Below, one piece after another: positions 53,855-61,986 of a stretch of DNA of 64,000 nt. The DNA comes from Candidatus Fluviicola riflensis (GTDB lineage: Bacteria > Bacteroidota > Bacteroidia > Flavobacteriales_D > Crocinitomicaceae). The stretch covers positions 2,654,641-2,718,640 of the forward strand of contig CP022585.1 of assembly GCA_002243285.1 (NCBI GenBank), in the 5' to 3' direction. Both the position numbers and the translations under genes were made by a program. The notes under the pieces are model-generated. The model searched no databases. It worked only from the letters and a program-made list of their open reading frames with translations, and had not been told where the DNA came from. Each line of letters starts with the position of its first letter. Within the stretch, counting starts at the first letter, position 1.

Positions 53855-54775
53855 TTATTCTCCCAACAATCGTTTTTTCCAATCAGACCAGCGGTAGATT
53901 TTTGTCAGCAGAAAGACCATCAAGGGATAGGCAATTGCCAGCGTAACAATTAACCCCCAACCTACACTTGGTTTTGATGTATCGAGTAATAAAGAATCGG
54001 TTTGAAGGCTTTGCCATTCGTTGCTTATGAGCAATAATCCGAAGAAATTATTGGCGGTGTGATAACCCCAGGAAAGTTCGATGCCATCGTCCATTATGGT
54101 TAGGAAAGCCGCGAAAAAGCCCGAAACAATATAAAATACCATGGCAAACCAGCCCAACTCGGTGACTTCTGGGTTCATGGAATGTAAACCTCCGAAAATA
54201 AGTCCATTGATCAATGCGATGGAAATACCGCGTGAAGTAGCTTTTCCCGTCCATTTGAGAACAAATCCGCGGCAAAACAATTCTTCAAACCCCGTTTGGA
54301 TGGGAACCAAAAACACACAGATTGCCAGTAAAAGGAAAAATGATTCGGGACTGTAATTCCATTTAACCACGGATTCGCCGGTCATTAACTCGATGGTAAT
54401 GATGATTCCTTCAATGGTAGCCCACAATCCGAACGCGACAAAAAAGCGCTTTACATCGATGCGTTTCCGGGTAGTGAAAAACGTGAGCACACGTACACGG
54501 TGGTTAAACCTGAATGCGAGCAAAAGCATGAGAAATCCGACCGCAAACACAAAAAGCTGGTAGGTCAGGTTTTCATTATTGGAAAATAAAGCGGTGAATT
54601 CATCTGGGGAAAGTTCTTCCAGTTCTTCCATGGAAATCCCTTTCAGTGCAGCGCCAATCATGTAAGGAATGCGGCCGAAACCAAAAATTCCGGTGATGAC
54701 CAAAATCAGTGTTAACAGATACCGCCACCATTCGTTGCGCTGATTTGTTAATGGAGAATGAAAGAAATTGCTCAT
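53855..54775 (-). CDS. CPBP family intramembrane glutamic protease
   Basis: 306 residues, about eight membrane helices. The catalytic set of the CPBP (Abi/CAAX) family is complete: E164/E165 with CRG in GFEELFCRGF, H198 in FGGLHSM, H239 in SWGYHTANN. These proteins cut within the membrane; substrates are mostly unknown, and some act in bacteriocin immunity. The gene is single, between two terminal repeats. Confidence 0.9.
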   Translation of the reverse strand: MSNFFHSPLTNQRNEWWRYLLTLILVITGIFGFGRIPYMIGAALKGISMEELEELSPDEFTALFSNNENLTYQLFVFAVGFLMLLLAFRFNHRVRVLTFFTTRKRIDVKRFFVAFGLWATIEGIIITIELMTGESVVKWNYSPESFFLLLAICVFLVPIQTGFEELFCRGFVLKWTGKATSRGISIALINGLIFGGLHSMNPEVTELGWFAMVFYIVSGFFAAFLTIMDDGIELSWGYHTANNFFGLLLISNEWQSLQTDSLLLDTSKPSVGWGLIVTLAIAYPLMVFLLTKIYRWSDWKKRLLGE

Positions 54776-54847
54776 GGTTCAAAGGTATCAGAAAAAGTAG
54801 TCTATGTTACTTTTTTCAGTAGCAAAAAAAGTAACCAAAAATGCATT

Positions 54848-54992
54848 GGCGTCATCCCCAAACCGCTCGCAAAAAAGGCCTTTTCCTGTGTTTTCAGGTC
54901 AAAAGTGTCAGATCAGGATCTGGAACACAAGCGCTTTTGACAAAACACAACGGAACGGCCTTTTTCTTTGCTTCGCTTCCCGGAATGACGCC
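54848..54992. repeat. Long imperfect palindrome (MITE-like)
   Basis: Arms: GGCGTCATCCC / GGAATGACGCC (outer), AAAAAAGGCCTTTTCC / CGGAACGGCCTTTTTC (middle), TGTGTTTT / AAAACACA and TCAAAAG / CTTTTGA, centre CAGATC-AG-GATCTG. The nested arms make a single large hairpin. Confidence 0.65.
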
Positions 54993-55056
54993 GGTCCGCA
55001 GCTATAATTTTCGGAAAGTATAACCGTTTTAGGTAACGAGCTTTCGCAATCCCCCA

Positions 55057-55087
55057 CAAAAAAAGGACGTTCCTCCAAACGTCCTTC
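55057..55087 (-). terminator. Rho-independent terminator of grpE-dnaJ
   Basis: Minus-strand stem AAGGACGTT/AACGTCCTT followed by seven T residues, 26 bp after the dnaJ stop. Confidence 0.9.
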
Positions 55088-55112
55088 AATTACTTTCTAA
55101 CACCAATCACTC

Positions 55113-56225
55113 TTAATGAAACATATCTTTCATGCGCTGGAAAAATCCGCGTTCGCTTTTGTCCGGATTCGGTTTGAAATTTTCGCTTTCTTTTAACTGA
55201 TCCAGCAACTCACGTTCTTCCTTGGATACTTTTTTCGGTGTCCAGACGTGGATGTGTACCAGCAAATCGCCGGTTCCATAGCCCTGAAGAATCGGCAATC
55301 CTTTTCCTTTCAGGCGCAATACTTTTCCACTTTGCGTGCCTGGTTCTACCTTGATTTTGGCCTTACCATTGACGGTGGGAATTTCGATTGTTTCACCCAA
55401 TACGGCGTCCACGAAATTGACAAATGCTTCGTAATGCAGGTTTTCACCGTCGCGGCGTAACTCTTCGTGTGCCTGTTCTTCGATCACGACGATCAAATCG
55501 CCGGGAATTCCATTGAACGGCCCTGCGTTTCCTTTTCCGGTAACGCTCAGCTGCATTCCTTCTTCCACACCGGCTGGAATATCAATTTCGATGACTTCTT
55601 CCTGGCGTTTTAATCCCTGGCTATCAGCATCGGCAGGTTTTTGATCGATCATTTTTCCGGCACCCTGACAGGCATTACACACAGATTGCGTCTGCATGGC
55701 TCCCAAAAATGTTTGGGCAACGCGCGTAATACGCCCGGTTCCGTTACAGGTAGCACAGTTTTTATAGGTTACGCCGTCGGCGTTGACCAGTTTGTTGACT
55801 TTGATTTTTTTGCGGACGCCTTCAGCGATTTCTTCGAGCGTCAGTTTCATTTTCACGCGCAAGTTCGTACCTCTTGCTGTACGCTGGCCACCACGTGAAC
55901 CACCGAAACTACCGCCGCCAAATGCGCTTCCGAAAACGTCGCCGAACTGCGAGAATATGTCTTCCATGTTCATTCCGCCGCCGCCAAAACCACCGCCATT
56001 GCCCAAACCGGCATGGCCGTATTGGTCGTAACGTGCTTTTTTATTCGGATCGGAAAGTACTTCGTAGGCTTCGGCAGCTTCCTTGAACTTTTCTTCCGCT
56101 TCTTTATCCTCCGGATTTTTATCAGGATGGTATTTCAATGCCATTTTACGATAGGCTTTTTTGATTTCGCCTTCGTCTGCACTTTTAGAAATGCCCAGTA
56201 TCTCGTAATAATCCCTTTTCTGCAT
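55113..56225 (-). CDS. dnaJ: Chaperone DnaJ lacking zinc centre I
   Basis: 370 residues. The J domain holds HPD at 33-35 in KYHPDKN; a Gly/Phe region spans about 75-115. The zinc domain has only two CxxCxGxG motifs (C157-C160 in CATCNGTG, C183-C186 in CNACQGAG) where E. coli DnaJ has four. By position the missing ones are motifs 1 and 4, which form zinc centre I; centre II (motifs 2 and 3) is intact. I recall this reduced form in other flavobacteria. The C-terminal domains are normal ([19 protein letters not shown]). It is co-directed with grpE after 84 bp. Confidence 0.95.
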   Translation of the reverse strand: MQKRDYYEILGISKSADEGEIKKAYRKMALKYHPDKNPEDKEAEEKFKEAAEAYEVLSDPNKKARYDQYGHAGLGNGGGFGGGGMNMEDIFSQFGDVFGSAFGGGSFGGSRGGQRTARGTNLRVKMKLTLEEIAEGVRKKIKVNKLVNADGVTYKNCATCNGTGRITRVAQTFLGAMQTQSVCNACQGAGKMIDQKPADADSQGLKRQEEVIEIDIPAGVEEGMQLSVTGKGNAGPFNGIPGDLIVVIEEQAHEELRRDGENLHYEAFVNFVDAVLGETIEIPTVNGKAKIKVEPGTQSGKVLRLKGKGLPILQGYGTGDLLVHIHVWTPKKVSKEERELLDQLKESENFKPNPDKSERGFFQRMKDMFH

Positions 56226-56239
56226 CTTTATTTATATTT

Positions 56240-56303
56240 CAGATTAGCAGATTACAGATTGACAGATTAAATCTGCAATTTGCTAATCTGTAATCTGTCA
56301 ATC
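56240..56303. repeat. CAGATTA/TAATCTG inverted repeat between grpE and dnaJ
   Basis: Left: AGATTAGCAGATTACAGATT; right: TGCTAATCTGTAATCTGTCA. Built of short CAGATTA units in both directions, able to form an A/U-rich hairpin in the grpE-dnaJ message. Confidence 0.55.
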
Positions 56304-56309
56304 ACTAAA

Positions 56310-56879
56310 TTATTGTCCTACCACTACTTTTGCGTAGCGAATCACTTTATCGTTGAGGTAATATCCTTTTTCTACGTCATCGATCACCTTGCCTTTTAAG
56401 TCATCGGAAGGAGCCGGAACATTGGCAATCGCTTCGTGCAATTCAGGATCAAACGCTTCGTTTTTCGATTGCATTTGTTTCAACCCTTTTGCTTCGAGTG
56501 TCATTTTAAACTTCGTGTGAATCAATGCGACACCGTCTTTAATTGCCTGAACATCTTCCACCTGCTCGTTGTTCAGAATCGCTCTTTCGAAGTCATCCAA
56601 TACAACAATGAGGTCTTTCAATACACCGGCGCTGGCGGTTGCAATCAATTCCAGTTTTTCCTTATTGGTGCGTTTGCGGTAATTATCAAACTCCGAATAT
56701 AAACGAAGGTATTTATCGTTGAGTGCAGCAATTTGCTCTTCTGCCGAAGGAATAGTTGAATTTGCTGACGAATTGTCAGTGTTCTCCGTTTCCGCTTCAA
56801 CCCGCTCGTTCACTTCCTGTGACTCCGCTGCAGCTGATTCTTCGTTTAGATGCTCCTTTTGCTTGTTCTCTTCTGCCAT
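56310..56879 (-). CDS. grpE: Nucleotide exchange factor GrpE
   Basis: 189 residues. An acidic disordered start (MAEENKQKEHLNEESAAAES) leads to the long coiled coil and the conserved KYLRLYSEFDNYRKRTNKEK, then a C-terminal beta domain with DPELHEAIANVPAP and DKVIRYAKVVV. It resets DnaK by removing ADP. It heads the grpE-dnaJ unit, whose promoter region matches that of dnaK. Confidence 0.95.
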   Translation of the reverse strand: MAEENKQKEHLNEESAAAESQEVNERVEAETENTDNSSANSTIPSAEEQIAALNDKYLRLYSEFDNYRKRTNKEKLELIATASAGVLKDLIVVLDDFERAILNNEQVEDVQAIKDGVALIHTKFKMTLEAKGLKQMQSKNEAFDPELHEAIANVPAPSDDLKGKVIDDVEKGYYLNDKVIRYAKVVVGQ

Positions 56880-56905
56880 GATTCTTGCTATTTTTCACGC
56901 TTTAT

Positions 56906-56921
56906 GTCAATAAACCTGCCA
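56906..56921 (-). promoter_or_regulatory. Sigma54-like promoter TGGCAG-N5-TTGAC of grpE
   Basis: On the minus strand TGGCAG and TTGAC are separated by five bases, exactly as in the dnaK promoter. It is 26 bp before the grpE ATG. Confidence 0.55.
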
Positions 56922-56932
56922 GTTCGCTAAAA

Positions 56933-56960
56933 CCGACAGGGTGTCATGAAACATGACAGG
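56933..56960. promoter_or_regulatory. TGTCA palindrome upstream of grpE
   Basis: A perfect palindrome TGTCATG-AAA-CATGACA at 56942-56958, with a further CGACAGG half-site at 56934. It lies about 20 bp upstream of the TGGCAG element, the same order as at dnaK. Confidence 0.6.
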
Positions 56961-57072
56961 ACAAACATACTGCACCATTTTCATACGGCATACAAATCCG
57001 AGGTCGATTTTAATATTTTCCTTACATTCGATGCTTTCTTACTATTATCGTGTCATTGATACATCCCATTTT

Positions 57073-58443
57073 ATGAAATACATTTTTACCTGTTTACTTT
57101 CTATTTGCAGTTTTGCCATGGTTTCGGCACAAAAGAACAATGATTCACTAGTGATCAAACAATTGTTTAATGAGGCGCTCGAAAATGGTAAAGCATACGA
57201 AGATTTGCGCTCGCTGTGTAAAGATATTGGTGCACGCATTTCAGGTTCGGCACAAGCGGAAATGGCCGTTGAGTGGGGAAAACGAAAAATGGAGGCGTAC
57301 GGTTTTGACAAGGTGACACTTCAACCCATCCTGGTTCCTCATTGGGAAAGAGGTACAACGGAAGCCGCGTGGATGCAACCAAAATCGGGCGATTTAGTTC
57401 CATTGGACATCCTGGCACTTGGTGGTTCTATCGGAACAAACGGGCTTTTAAAAGGCGATATTGTTGAATTCAAGCATTTGGACGATCTGAAAAAAGCGGA
57501 TCGTAAGTTGGTAGAAGGGAAAATTGTCTTTCTCAATCAGCCAATGGATCCCAAACAGATCAGCACATTCGGCGCTTACGGCGGTTGCTATGGTATTCGC
57601 GGGCACGGAGCTATCGAAGCTTCAAAACTGGGAGCGATTGCGGTTGTGATCCGCTCGCTCGCAATGCCGGAAGATGATCATCCACACACAGGATCAATGT
57701 ATTACGAGGAAGGAACCGCGAAAATACCGGCAGCGGCTTTGTCCACCAATGCAGCTAATGCGTTGTCGGAAGCCTTACAATTTGGCAGGACAACGTTTGC
57801 GTTCGAAATGGATTGCCGCGATTACCCTGACGCGCCATCACACAATGTAATGGCAGAAATAACCGGAAGTGAATTTCCAGATCAGATCATCACTATTGGT
57901 GGGCATTTGGATTCGTGGGATACTGGTGAAGGTGCGCATGACGACGGAGCAGGAATCGTTCACTGCCTGGAAGCACTTCGCATTCTAAAAACATTGAAGA
58001 TCCGGCCAAAACACACCATCAGAGTGGTTTTCTTTATGAACGAGGAAAACGGCAACAAAGGCGGCATCAATTACGCGAGCTGGGTGAAGGAAAACGGTGA
58101 AAAACAAATCGCTGCCGTTGAAAGTGACCGTGGTGGTTTTAGTCCACGCGGGTTCGAATGCGACGGTTCTGCGGAACAATTGGCAATGATTCAAGAATTC
58201 AAACAGGCACTTCTCCCCTACGGATTGTACCATTTTGAAAAAGGATACGGCGGCGTTGATATCGGTCCCTTGAAAAAACACTATGAAGAGATTCCCCTTT
58301 TTGGTTTCGTACCCGATTCCCAGCGTTATTTTGACTTTCACCATGCCGAAAGCGATGTGTTTGAAAATGTGAACAAACGCGAACTGGAATTGGGTTGCGC
58401 CAGTATGGCGGCTTTCCTTTATTTATTGGATAAAGCACTTTAA
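57073..58443 (+). CDS. Secreted M28-type zinc peptidase (carboxypeptidase Q-like)
   Basis: 456 residues from the ATG at 57073, which gives the signal peptide MKYIFTCLLSICSFAMVSAQ; the frame opens 120 bp earlier. Zinc ligands by family pattern: H and D in GGHLDSWDTGEGAHDDGAG, E-E in NEENGNKGG, D in VESDRGG and H in FDFHHAES. A PA-like insert precedes the catalytic domain. Relatives (plasma glutamate carboxypeptidase) cut dipeptides. Periplasmic or secreted. Confidence 0.9.
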   Translation: MKYIFTCLLSICSFAMVSAQKNNDSLVIKQLFNEALENGKAYEDLRSLCKDIGARISGSAQAEMAVEWGKRKMEAYGFDKVTLQPILVPHWERGTTEAAWMQPKSGDLVPLDILALGGSIGTNGLLKGDIVEFKHLDDLKKADRKLVEGKIVFLNQPMDPKQISTFGAYGGCYGIRGHGAIEASKLGAIAVVIRSLAMPEDDHPHTGSMYYEEGTAKIPAAALSTNAANALSEALQFGRTTFAFEMDCRDYPDAPSHNVMAEITGSEFPDQIITIGGHLDSWDTGEGAHDDGAGIVHCLEALRILKTLKIRPKHTIRVVFFMNEENGNKGGINYASWVKENGEKQIAAVESDRGGFSPRGFECDGSAEQLAMIQEFKQALLPYGLYHFEKGYGGVDIGPLKKHYEEIPLFGFVPDSQRYFDFHHAESDVFENVNKRELELGCASMAAFLYLLDKAL

Positions 58444-58464
58444 CAGTACTAAAACCGAGATATT

Positions 58465-59004
58465 ATGATACTTGAAGGAAGACCAAATCCGGAACACGCA
58501 TCTGCTTATGCTACTTACTATTTTAATCTTTCCGACAGACAAACAAACCTGATGGATTCATTGGTACAAAATGGCCTGACAACGGCAGCGTTTATCCGGT
58601 CCATTCCGGAAGATAAAGCCGATTTCCAGTACGCCGATGGCAAGTGGTCGACCAAAAGCGTGATTGCCCACCTCATCGATACGGAACGCGTTTTCCAGTA
58701 CCGCGCCATGTGCATTTCCCGCAAAGACACAACGCCTTTTCCCGGATTTGATGAGGACGATTATGCCAATTATTCACCTGTGGATAACCGTACGCTGGAA
58801 GATTTGGCGATTGAATTTGAGGCTGTACGGGTTGCAAGCATTCACTTATTTCGTCACATGACGGCCGGTATGATCGACTTTATGGGAACCGCCAGTAACA
58901 ATCCGCTAACGCCACGCAGCGCAGGCTGGATCATGGTTGGCCATGCGATTCACCATTGTAGAATTATTGCAGAACGATACCTCGTTGATACAGAAGAATT
59001 TTAA
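58465..59004 (+). CDS. DinB superfamily protein
   Basis: 179 residues, four-helix DinB/YfiT-like bundle. The presumed metal-binding histidines lie in VIAHLIDTER and GHAIHHCRII, and the typical start of helix 2 is KWSTKSVIAHL. DinB-like proteins are often thiol-dependent transferases or stress proteins; the activity here is not known. It follows the peptidase gene by 21 bp and may share its transcript. Confidence 0.9.
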   Translation: MILEGRPNPEHASAYATYYFNLSDRQTNLMDSLVQNGLTTAAFIRSIPEDKADFQYADGKWSTKSVIAHLIDTERVFQYRAMCISRKDTTPFPGFDEDDYANYSPVDNRTLEDLAIEFEAVRVASIHLFRHMTAGMIDFMGTASNNPLTPRSAGWIMVGHAIHHCRIIAERYLVDTEEF

Positions 59005-59023
59005 TAATTAAAACCCGAAAATC

Positions 59024-59389
59024 ATGTCTAAAACCATTACTACAATTATCGCTATCCCGTTTGTTTTATTGATCCTTTTCTCCTGTGGTTTCGGCGGTGC
59101 CGGCGGAATACCGGAAGATAAAAAAGAGTATGTAGGTGCCTGGGCATCCGATGAAATATACCTTGAAATCACTGAAAACGGTACGGTGAATTACAAGCGT
59201 GAATCAGGCGGAAGCTCTACAAGCGTCAACGCCCCGATCCAAAAGTTTGAAGGGAACAATTTCATTGTGGGAGCGCTGGGCATCAATACCACGTTTGTGG
59301 TGAGCAAAGTGCCGCACGAAGAAAACGGCGTGTGGACGATGACGGTTGACGGACAGGAATTGACGAAGGTGGAGTTTAGTAAATTCTAA
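59024..59389 (+). CDS. Small lipoprotein, unknown function
   Basis: 121 residues starting MSKTITTIIAIPFVLLILFSCGFGG, lipobox FSC. A lipocalin-like or beta-barrel pattern follows (YVGAWASDEIYLEITENGTVNYKRESGG), ending LTKVEFSKF. 19 bp after dinB in the same direction. The family is not recognised beyond the GxW start typical of lipocalin-like domains. Confidence 0.8.
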   Translation: MSKTITTIIAIPFVLLILFSCGFGGAGGIPEDKKEYVGAWASDEIYLEITENGTVNYKRESGGSSTSVNAPIQKFEGNNFIVGALGINTTFVVSKVPHEENGVWTMTVDGQELTKVEFSKF

Positions 59390-59424
59390 GCAACGCCCAA
59401 AACAGATTCGCGAACGTTTATTCT

Positions 59425-59868
59425 CTACGCTACAGTCAACAGAAAATGTGCATCAATCCCCAATTGAGCATGTAATTTTTTTGCAAGGTCAAAAGTCAGC
59501 TTTCGTTTTCCTGTCAATACGCCAGAAACATTCGCTTCACTGATATCTAGCATTGTTGCCAATTGCTTTTGTTTTAGATTCTTTTCAAACATTTTGAAAC
59601 GGATCATCTCTGCTAAAGACGAAGGTTGTTTGATTGGCATCAATGGAATACTATCCTCGTATTGCTCTGCAAGTTTAGACAAGTTTGCAAGAATTGCAGC
59701 ATCCTCTTTGGAAAGCTTTTCAAAACCTCCAAGTTGTGTCGCCTTTTGAAGTAACACTTCAATATCACTCATTGTTTGGTCATATTCTGCCCGTGATTTC
59801 AATTCTCCCGATTTCATTACTTTAAGATTTCCCCAATTCTCAGACTGTTGCGCAGTCAATTTTATCAT
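59425..59868 (-). CDS. higA: HigA-type antitoxin with Cro/C1 helix-turn-helix
   Basis: 147 residues from the ATG at 59868 (MIKLTAQQSENWG). A C-terminal HTH covers about residues 90-140: MFEKNLKQKQLATMLDISEANVSGVLTGKRKLT, ending in DAHFLLTVA. The N-terminal part has the segment EYDQTMSDIEVLLQKA typical of HigA of this kind. It overlaps the end of higB by 29 bp. It should bind HigB and repress the pair. Confidence 0.9.
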   Translation of the reverse strand: MIKLTAQQSENWGNLKVMKSGELKSRAEYDQTMSDIEVLLQKATQLGGFEKLSKEDAAILANLSKLAEQYEDSIPLMPIKQPSSLAEMIRFKMFEKNLKQKQLATMLDISEANVSGVLTGKRKLTFDLAKKLHAQLGIDAHFLLTVA

Positions 59869-60134
59869 ATTCTTTATGCGTTCCGATGAATCTGATATAC
59901 ATAGTCCTAACATCAAAAAATATCAGAACTACTAACCTGTATTTATTCCCTTTGATATTGAATACATACCGGTCATTTCCAACAGCATCAACGGAGTTAA
60001 ATGTCTTCTTTATTTCTGTAAAATTTCCCCAATCGGCATTCTTTGTTTCAGCGTACCATTTGTTCAAAGCATCTATTGAATCTGCATGCCTGGGCGCCAA
60101 AATCAACCAATACTGTTTTGGATATTACAACCAT
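59840..60134 (-). pseudogene. higB: higB toxin gene with +1 frameshift near its start
   Basis: A normal HigB would start at the ATG at 60134: MVVISKTVLVDFG, continuing ARHADSIDALNKWYAETKNADWGNF. In the sequence the first part and the rest are in different frames; removing one G from the GGG at 60092-60094 joins them. The rest is intact, with YVFNIKGNKYRLVVLIFFD and FIGTHKEYDKID. A TTG at 60106 could still start an 88-residue product lacking the first strand. HigB enzymes cleave mRNA on the ribosome. Decay or a sequencing error are both possible. Confidence 0.85.
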
Positions 60135-60285
60135 ATTATTTTAATATACTTTCAAATATATAAATAAAATTTCAAAAAATGAAATTATTTAATCTAGAAA
60201 ACTGGAAGATTCAATTGAAGATCTTTATATAAACCTTAGGAAGTTCAGTCTTTTGAAGGAGTTTTTAAGATTGATTCAAAGGCTT

Positions 60286-61518
60286 TCAATCCTCCTGCGG
60301 CTTAAACACAAACGTAAACCGTGTAGCCGGGAATGTTTCCATTTCCATGGTTCCTTCCAGCTGGTCGGTTAATGAATCAATCAAGTCCAGGCCGAAAGAA
60401 TCTTTTCTGGCAGGAGCTTTCCATGTTCCGCTGTCTTTGTACGCCAACTTACACTGATCTTTGTCATGACGCAAAAACGAAATACTGATCAAACAGTTAT
60501 CGTATTCATCAAACGCGTATTTCAACGAGTTGGAAATCAATTCATTCAGGATCAATGCCAGCGGCACGATTGAACGCAAACCGATCGAATCGACATCACA
60601 CTCAATTTCAATGCTTACCGGATAACCCGATTGGTAGGAATTGATCAAATCGCTCGACAAGTCATGCAGGTATTCTTTCATGTGCAGGGTCGACAAATGG
60701 TCGCTCTGGTACATTTTCTCGTGGATCATCGACATGGCGATTACCCGATGCGTAGCATCTTTGAATTTCGCGATGGCTTCCGGATTTTCAAGTTCCCGGG
60801 CCTGCAAACGCAGTAAACTCGTGATAATCTGAAGGTTATTTTTTACACGGTGGTGAATTTCCTTCAACATCACTGTCTTTTCTTCATTTTGCTTCAGAAT
60901 GATATTGTATTGGTCTTGCAGTACATCCTGCGCCACGTTTAAGTGCTTTTTCGCCAGCTCATTAGTGCGGATATTCTGCCAGCTCAGGTATGAAATGATC
61001 GAAAAGCCAATGAATACATTGATGCTGGTGGTATAAACCTGTTCATCGGTCAGATCACGGATCAGATGCAACTGTTCCTGCGAAAGGAAAAGGTAATAAA
61101 CGGTAATGGAAACGGCATGAATGACCGAAATAATGATTCCCCAGCGCTGGCCCACCACAATAAAGGTAAAGAGAATATTGATCACCATCCAGATCATATC
61201 CACCATGTGAGGTTGGTCTCTGATACCAAATAAAGTAAACAAACAGGCACTTGCGCCAACCAGATTGAATATTAATATGGGGAAAAGGTACTTCCCGGTT
61301 TTACGAATCTGGTAAATCGCCCAAATCACAAATAACAAGGTTACCAGCGCAACAAAGGCCGTTGCAATGTTGAAATAGACAAACAACGCAATGTCCAGCA
61401 AGCCGATTGTAACCACCAGGAACAAACTCATCCGGTAAGCCAGCAAGTACTTCGCTTCATACACATAATCGCTTGTCTGAAGCTCGGGCGGATCGAATAA
61501 AGAGGAAAAGGACGCCAT
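60286..61518 (-). CDS. Sensor histidine kinase, HisKA_2 type
   Basis: 410 residues. Five to six membrane helices (about 25-180) form the input region, with no periplasmic domain of size. A coiled coil leads to the HisKA_2 box with phosphoacceptor H222 or H223 (EIHHRVKNNLQIITSLL). The HATPase domain has N box LNELISNSLKYAFDEY and G box SFGLDLIDSLTDQL. The DHp type is that of kinases that often pair with LytTR or NarL regulators. No regulator gene is adjacent on its strand. Confidence 0.9.
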   Translation of the reverse strand: MASFSSLFDPPELQTSDYVYEAKYLLAYRMSLFLVVTIGLLDIALFVYFNIATAFVALVTLLFVIWAIYQIRKTGKYLFPILIFNLVGASACLFTLFGIRDQPHMVDMIWMVINILFTFIVVGQRWGIIISVIHAVSITVYYLFLSQEQLHLIRDLTDEQVYTTSINVFIGFSIISYLSWQNIRTNELAKKHLNVAQDVLQDQYNIILKQNEEKTVMLKEIHHRVKNNLQIITSLLRLQARELENPEAIAKFKDATHRVIAMSMIHEKMYQSDHLSTLHMKEYLHDLSSDLINSYQSGYPVSIEIECDVDSIGLRSIVPLALILNELISNSLKYAFDEYDNCLISISFLRHDKDQCKLAYKDSGTWKAPARKDSFGLDLIDSLTDQLEGTMEMETFPATRFTFVFKPQED

Positions 61519-61986
61519 TATTCGAAACAGTTATTGGTAAAAGAAAAACGAACGCTGTCAACCGTTTTCATGCAGTCAGCCAATTCTCCTGAAAAGACAA
61601 ACAGCAGAGAGCCGGAAAATGGTCGTATGAATGTTCTTTGTTGCATTGGGTTTACTTAGCGCAAATGTACGTAAATCAATGAAAACGGGCTGAATCTAAT
61701 TACCTTCCCCGAAATTTAGTCGATTCTGAAGGAGATGCTAAAAAAGGTCTCCCACGAATTCACTTCCGCCTCAGGCGGATTGCGTGCCTAACGGACACGC
61801 TTTTAGTCATTGGCAAGTGTCCGCCTGAGGCGGAAGCTATAATTCGTGAATTCGTGGTAAAAATAACGTATTCGTCGCAGGCGAATACCATTCATTGACA
61901 TTCGAGGGCAATAGATTATTTAAACTAAAAATTAACTTAAAATGAACTAAAAACAGTATTTTAGAAATGGTTTAATCATTTAACAC
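61519..61986. other. Gene-free stretch with palindromic element copy 3
   Basis: Divergent control region for two kinase genes. The left 160 bp lead to the HisKA_2 kinase gene. 61748-61860 holds the repeat. The last 120 bp are AT-rich and must hold the promoter of the TPR kinase gene; no exact TAnnTTTG was found. Confidence 0.6.
61748..61860. repeat. Dispersed palindromic element, copy 3
   Basis: Outer arms TCTCCCACGAATTCAC and GTGAATTCGTGGTAA; inner GTGCCTAACGGACACG and AGTGTCCGCCTGAGGCGG, and CTTCCGCCTCAGGCGG. Same family as 12017 and 44052. Confidence 0.75.

Larger units (their letters stand above)
54776..55112. other. Gene-free stretch with a 145-bp imperfect palindrome
   Basis: Occupied by the palindrome at 54848-54992 and the dnaJ terminator. 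No gene. Confidence 0.6.

Noticed and set aside
53740..53946. 68-codon plus-strand frame
   Set aside because: Runs into the 3' end of the CPBP protease gene on the opposite strand; no signal or motif.
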